7,696 bases of DNA from an uncultured Ruminococcus sp. (lineage in GTDB: Bacteria; Bacillota; Clostridia; Oscillospirales; Acutalibacteraceae), in the NCBI GenBank assembly GCA_902767285.1, contig CACXHC010000103.1, positions 1 through 7,696 on the forward strand, written 5' to 3'. The translations under genes were made by a program, and so were the position numbers. Of this stretch, positions 7,245 through 7,696 are shown piece after piece (position 1 is the first letter of the stretch; each line of letters starts with the position of its first letter). The notes beneath the pieces were generated by a model. The model ran no database searches. It saw nothing but the letters and a program-made list of their open reading frames with translations, and was not told where the DNA came from.

Positions 7245-7400
7245 TCATGTTTTCCCATCCCATAGAACATCTATTAGTTTTCCCAGAATCCGTATTTCCT
7301 GTTAATAGCTGACATTCAGTCTGTCTTCCTCGATGTTTTTAGAGATATCTCGTTCAAACAGGGGAATGTTGACGTAAACTAATTCTCTGATTGTATCCAT
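7245..7400 (-). pseudogene. Small decayed or very short reading frame, unrecognised
   Basis: From ATG at 7400 the frame reads MDTIRELVYVNIPLFERD and on to SY (32 aa) before TAA at 7304-7302. In the same frame it continues plausibly as QEIRILGKLIDVLWDGKT to TGA at 7247-7245. A single change from CAA to TAA would split one small protein this way. The amino-acid make-up looks protein-like, and a weak GGAAG lies 7 nt before the ATG. I do not recognise the family. It may be the tail of a lost gene from a mobile element, or chance. Confidence 0.3.
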
Positions 7401-7429
7401 GCCGATACTTCCAAGTACAACAGGATATT

Positions 7430-7456
7430 AAAAAATCCAGACTTTTTCTGTTTTTT
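7430..7456. terminator. AT-rich hairpin, possible bidirectional terminator
   Basis: CAGA (7438-7441) pairs with TCTG (7447-7450) around a five-base loop. Flanking A6 (7430-7435) and T6 (7451-7456) extend the stem, apart from a two-base bulge, and supply a T tract on either strand. The stem core is short, so efficiency is doubtful. The position would insulate the helicase operon from transcription on its right side. Confidence 0.35.
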
Positions 7457-7552
7457 CGCATTATTTTTGATTCGGTGTCGCAAGTTTTGATTCACGTATC
7501 TGTTACGATTTGTCACCTAAGAGAATTGCACAAGAAAGCCGAAAAACAGCTT

Positions 7553-7610
7553 GCGGTCGGCGTTGCCGGCCGCTGCGATCCGGGCAGGATTGCTTTAGCA
7601 AACCCTGCCC
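7553..7610 (-). other. GC-rich double hairpin with IncP-like nick core, candidate transfer origin (oriT)
   Basis: Hairpin 1: 7553-7561 pairs with 7565-7573, nine pairs including one wobble, around a three-base loop. Hairpin 2: GGGCAGG (7582-7588) pairs with CCTGCCC (7604-7610), and TTGC (7590-7593) pairs with GCAA (7598-7601) around TTTA. On the minus strand one arm of hairpin 2 reads CAATCCTG then CCC, matching the IncP-type nick core YATCCTG/Y cut by MOBP-class relaxases, with the nick predicted between 7585 and 7584. The block is clearly more GC-rich than the operon. No relaxase gene lies in the window; one would be expected beyond the right edge. Plus-strand T-rich sequence after hairpin 2 is too weak for a good terminator. 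Confidence 0.4.
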
Positions 7611-7696
7611 TTTCTCCTGTTTGCCGCCCGATTGTGAGGCTCGAACCTGATTTGTGCAATACTAACAGGCGTTTGCTGCTATTTCTTTCTGCCGTA

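Noticed and set aside
7639..7660. Minus-strand GGTTCGAGCC resembles a tRNA T-arm
   Set aside because: Only two standard pairs (plus a wobble at best) form in the would-be T stem, and no anticodon arm or acceptor stem fits around it.
7391..7696. Plus-strand frame open for 102 codons to the right edge
   Set aside because: It begins at a TTG without a ribosome binding site, runs through the terminator-like hairpin and both GC-rich hairpins, and has no recognisable motif. Probably chance openness in GC-rich DNA, though a partial gene cannot be fully excluded.

Overview
The window looks like an accessory (defence or mobile) segment of a low-GC Gram-positive bacterium, most likely a Clostridia-type Firmicute. 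The grounds are AT-rich coding sequence, a consensus sigma-A promoter with an extended -10, an AGGAGG ribosome binding site and a TTG start. This host assignment is inference; no taxonomic marker gene is present.

Almost the whole window (about 208-7133) is one minus-strand transcription unit. A strong promoter (7140-7169) drives a leader of about 145 nt, then gene A, a Ski2/Hel308-like superfamily 2 helicase. Gene B follows after 4 nt: a much larger Ski2/Hel308-like helicase that ends in a TIR-like domain with a conserved glutamate. Gene A is split by a one-base frame change exactly in a run of seven T (minus strand, 6407-6413), right after helicase motif III. Removing one T gives a continuous 899-residue helicase. 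As read, the gene is either broken, phase-variable, recoded by +1 frameshifting or slippage, or carries a homopolymer sequencing error.

The best interpretation is a two-gene anti-invader system. Two helicases would sense or process foreign nucleic acid, and a C-terminal TIR effector on the second would presumably degrade NAD+. The logic recalls Hachiman (helicase plus effector) and TIR-based systems such as Thoeris and short Argonaute-TIR. I do not recognise this exact two-helicase plus TIR layout as a named system.

Flanks: the left 207 bases hold a hairpin with a T tract that could terminate plus-strand transcription entering from outside, and no convincing gene. The right 550 bases hold the promoter, a 32-bp hyphenated palindrome upstream of it, a small decayed reading frame, an AT-rich bidirectional terminator candidate, and a GC-rich block with two adjacent hairpins. 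The second hairpin contains an IncP-like nick core (minus strand CAATCCTG/CCC), which suggests a transfer origin of a mobilizable element at the edge of the defence operon.
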